7,366 nt of DNA from an uncultured Eubacteriales bacterium. Lineage in GTDB: Bacteria; Bacillota; Clostridia; Oscillospirales; Oscillospiraceae. Both the position numbers and the translations under genes were made by a program. The notes under the pieces were generated by a model. It was not told the origin of the DNA. It did no database searches and saw only the letters and a list, made by a program, of their open reading frames with translations. The stretch is from the NCBI GenBank assembly GCA_900321335.1, contig ONVR01000186.1, forward strand, positions 1-7,366, in the 5' to 3' direction. Shown piece by piece: positions 5,896 through 7,366 of this stretch (position 1 is the first letter of the stretch; each line of letters starts with the position of its first letter).

Positions 5896-6738
5896 ATGAG
5901 AGAGATCACCTGTCAGACCATCACGGATGCCGTGGAGAAGCTCTGCATCGACGCGGCCACCCTGCTGCCCCCGGAGCTGGGGATCCTGCTGGAGTGCGCC
6001 TCGGAATGCGAGGTGTCCCCGGCGGGCTGCGCGGCCCTGAACGATATCGTGGACAACTTCAAATACGCCGCCGAAAAGCGGCTGCCAATCTGTCAGGACA
6101 CGGGTATGGCCGTGATCTTTGCCCAGGTGGGCCAGGAGGTCCACGTCACCGGCGGCGCCTTTGAAGACGCCGTCAACGAGGGGGTGCGCCGGGGTTACGT
6201 CAACGGCCATCTGCGTAAATCCGTGGTGTCCGATCCTCTCCGCCGGGTCAATACCGAGGACAATACCCCGGCCGTGATCCACACCCGGCTGGTGCCCGGC
6301 GACCGGATCGTCCTCACCGCCGCCCCCAAGGGCTTCGGCAGCGAGAATATGAGCGCCATGCGGATGTTCCTGCCATCCAGCAAGCAGGAGCAGATCGAGG
6401 ACTTTATCGTCTCCTGCGTGGAGAAGGCCGGCTCCAACCCCTGTCCTCCCGTGGTGGTGGGCGTGGGTCTGGGAGGGACCGTGGATCAGTGCGCCCTGCT
6501 GGCGAAACAGGCCTTGACCCGCCCCTGTGACCGCCGGAACGAGGATCCTTTTTACGCCGAGATGGAGACAAGGGTGCTGGAGAAGATCAACAAACTGGGC
6601 ATCGGTCCCCAGGGCTTCGGCGGCCGGAATACGGCCATCGCCGTGAACATCGAGACGTTCCCCACCCATATCGCCGGGCTGCCCTGTGTGGTCAATATGG
6701 GCTGCCATGTGACCCGCCACGCGAAGGTTACGCTGTAA
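5896..6738 (+). CDS. Class I fumarate hydratase / tartrate dehydratase, alpha (N-terminal) subunit
   Basis: This 280-residue protein is the alpha subunit of the two-subunit, oxygen-sensitive [4Fe-4S] fumarase family, which interconverts fumarate and L-malate; L-tartrate dehydratase alpha subunits are close relatives. Three cysteines sit where the cluster ligands of class I fumarases are expected: Cys66 in PICQDTG, Cys183 in NPCPPVVVGVGLGGT, and Cys270 in NMGCH. The KGFGSENMSAM block (145-155) and QGFGGRNTAIAV (239-250) are also typical. I chose ATG 5896 (MREITCQTIT) because family members begin this way. An in-frame ATG at 5851 would add 15 atypical basic residues and would overlap the candidate -10. 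The ribosome binding site is GGAAGG at 5879-5884, an 11-base spacer. The beta subunit, which carries the rest of the active site and is normally encoded directly downstream, is absent: a terminator follows 17 bases after the stop. Confidence 0.92.
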   Translation: MREITCQTITDAVEKLCIDAATLLPPELGILLECASECEVSPAGCAALNDIVDNFKYAAEKRLPICQDTGMAVIFAQVGQEVHVTGGAFEDAVNEGVRRGYVNGHLRKSVVSDPLRRVNTEDNTPAVIHTRLVPGDRIVLTAAPKGFGSENMSAMRMFLPSSKQEQIEDFIVSCVEKAGSNPCPPVVVGVGLGGTVDQCALLAKQALTRPCDRRNEDPFYAEMETRVLEKINKLGIGPQGFGGRNTAIAVNIETFPTHIAGLPCVVNMGCHVTRHAKVTL

Positions 6739-6755
6739 AACAGCACAGCAAATAA

Positions 6756-6788
6756 TCCGGGAGGCACCGCGCCTCCCGGATATTTTTT
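6756..6788 (+). terminator. Rho-independent terminator after the fumarase alpha gene
   Basis: TCCGGGAGGC (6756-6765) and GCCTCCCGGA (6771-6780) form a perfect 10-bp stem around a 5-base loop, followed by TA and six T (6783-6788). It makes the fumarase subunit gene a single-gene transcript. Confidence 0.93.
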
Positions 6789-6799
6789 CGAATTTGGGC

Positions 6800-6828
6800 T
6801 TGACAGCAGAGATAGATTAGTCTATACT
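6800..6828 (+). promoter_or_regulatory. Near-consensus sigma-A promoter of the DUF2325-DUF3793 unit
   Basis: A perfect TTGACA at 6800-6805 is followed after exactly 17 bases by TATACT at 6823-6828. Transcription would start near 6835, leaving an untranslated leader of about 115 bases before the ATG at 6950. The -10 lies inside a palindrome resembling a metal-repressor box, so the promoter is probably strong but repressible. Confidence 0.85.
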
Positions 6829-6832
6829 AACC
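6815..6832 (+). promoter_or_regulatory. DtxR/IdeR-like operator candidate over the -10 element
   Basis: The 18 bases contain TTAGT and ACTAA arms separated by four bases, a perfect 5-bp palindrome, followed by CC. TTAGTCTATACTAACC matches 12 of 16 positions of the DtxR/IdeR half-consensus TTAGGTTAGGCTAACC as I recall it. It covers the -10 hexamer, so a bound repressor would block polymerase. A second, better copy lies 78 bases downstream. Confidence 0.5.
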
Positions 6833-6892
6833 ACATGGCAGGAAGAAATACGCAGGATACAGAGCGAAATACTCTGCTTTTTAACCCGTAAT

Positions 6893-6910
6893 AGTTAGTT
6901 TAAGCTAACC
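6893..6910 (+). promoter_or_regulatory. DtxR/IdeR-like operator candidate in the leader
   Basis: GTTAG (6894-6898) and CTAAC (6905-6909) are inverted around TTTAAG, making an almost complete 16-bp palindrome. TTAGTTTAAGCTAACC matches 14 of 16 positions of TTAGGTTAGGCTAACC, and 13 of 18 positions of the copy at 6815-6832 in the same orientation. It lies about 60 bases into the transcript and 40 bases before the start codon, where a bound repressor could act as a roadblock. I see no convincing second promoter at this site. Confidence 0.5.
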
Positions 6911-6949
6911 AATCAATACGCCCAGAGCGGCTTTGAGAAAGGATCGATT

Positions 6950-7243
6950 ATGAGCGTTGTAATTGTCGGCGGAAATGAGCGCATGGAGCGCCAGTATGAG
7001 GATATCTGTTCCCGTTATGGCTGGAAGGCCAAGGTCTTTACCAAGGAAAACGGGACGCTGAAAAAGAAAATGGGACGGCCGGATCTGCTGATCCTCTTCA
7101 CGGGGACCACCTCTCACAAAATGGTCATCAGCGCGGCCCAGGAGGCCAAGCGCAACAACATCCCCGTTGAGCGTGTTCACAGCAGCAGCGCCGCTGCGCT
7201 GCACGGGGTCATGTCCGCCTACGCCGTGGGAGCCGGTATGTGA
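6950..7243 (+). CDS. DUF2325 family protein
   Basis: This 97-residue protein is predicted to be cytoplasmic and fills the length of a typical DUF2325 domain. The N-terminal MSVVIVGGNERME resembles the first strand and glycine loop of a small Rossmann-like fold. Next come Cys20 in EDICSRYGWKAKVF, the PDLLILFTGTTSHKM strand and helix (44-58), and the serine-rich VHSSSAAAL (75-83), all as remembered for the family. No catalytic function is established. I recall DUF2325 and DUF3793 genes occurring together near ferrous-iron uptake genes in Clostridia; this is memory, not shown here. AAAGGA at 6938-6943 is 6 bases before the ATG. The stop codon overlaps the next start as TGATG, so the two genes are translationally coupled. 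The putative metal-repressor boxes upstream suggest regulation by iron or manganese. Confidence 0.82.
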   Translation: MSVVIVGGNERMERQYEDICSRYGWKAKVFTKENGTLKKKMGRPDLLILFTGTTSHKMVISAAQEAKRNNIPVERVHSSSAAALHGVMSAYAVGAGM

Positions 7244-7366
7244 TGGAACAGAGTCTGGTGGAATTCTGCTACGCCACCCTGGCGGGGCTGAAGTCCGGCA
7301 GCCTGTTCAGCTGCCGCTTCGCTTCCCGGGAGGAGGCCATGGACGCCATACGCCTTTGGAACGACG
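7243..7366 (+). CDS. DUF3793 family protein, N-terminal fragment (runs off the window)
   Basis: The first 41 codons are visible, and the gene continues past the end of the window. The sequence EFCYATLAGLKSGSLFSCRF (7-26) matches the start I remember for DUF3793 proteins, which typically read HCAPTLAGIKxxNLFSC. The family is found in Clostridia and has no established function. Cys9 and Cys24 are at positions where members usually have cysteine; in the family the first is usually followed by Ala-Pro, here by Tyr-Ala. The ATG overlaps the DUF2325 stop by one base, and GGGAG at 7228-7232 lies 10 bases upstream. Assignment rests on a short fragment. Confidence 0.65.
   Translation, partial: MEQSLVEFCYATLAGLKSGSLFSCRFASREEAMDAIRLWND

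Noticed and set aside
5776..6720. 314-codon open frame on the minus strand opposite the fumarase alpha gene
   Set aside because: The sense strand encodes a complete conserved enzyme subunit. The antisense frame is His/Gly-rich without motifs and overlaps the nfo promoter and start.
6860..6882. Small hairpin (CAGAG, seven bases, CTCTG) followed by CTTTTT in the DUF2325 leader, a possible attenuator
   Set aside because: The 5-bp stem is too weak for a convincing intrinsic terminator, and I see no alternative antiterminator pairing or known riboswitch core.

Overview
The window looks like chromosomal DNA from a GC-rich member of the Clostridia, perhaps an Oscillospiraceae- or Lachnospiraceae-type gut anaerobe. 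The evidence is strong AGGAGG-type ribosome binding sites, sigma-A-like promoters, compact operons, Rho-independent terminators, an oxygen-sensitive class I fumarase subunit, and a DUF2325/DUF3793 gene pair. The genus is a guess. I see no mobile element, CRISPR array, tRNA or rRNA. Codon and base use look uniform throughout.

Layout. (1) Bases 31-2575: a strong extended -10 promoter drives two tandem paralogous MFS transporters, each 398 residues long, ending in a clear terminator. (2) Bases 2597-4886: a second promoter precedes a tight four-gene operon of a LOG-family phosphoribohydrolase, a small rhomboid protease, an FlK-like hotdog thioesterase and a UlaG-like metallo-beta-lactamase-fold hydrolase. 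(3) Bases 4907-5832, minus strand: endonuclease IV (nfo) converges on that operon. A GC-rich hairpin lies between them, with its T-rich side facing nfo. (4) Bases 5896-6788: the alpha subunit of a class I fumarase/tartrate dehydratase, divergent from nfo and closed by a terminator, with no beta subunit beside it. (5) Bases 6800-7366: a near-consensus promoter with two copies of a TTAG-N8-CTAACC-like palindrome precedes a DUF2325 gene. That gene overlaps by one base the start of a DUF3793 gene that runs off the window.

How the genes work together. Most units are ordinary housekeeping or accessory functions with no obvious shared pathway. The most interesting part is the right end. The two palindromes closely resemble binding sites of DtxR/IdeR-type metal-dependent repressors: one covers the -10 element and the other lies in the leader. 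This suggests that the two uncharacterised genes DUF2325 and DUF3793 form, or begin, a metal-responsive (probably iron) operon. The second point of interest is the orphan fumarase alpha subunit.
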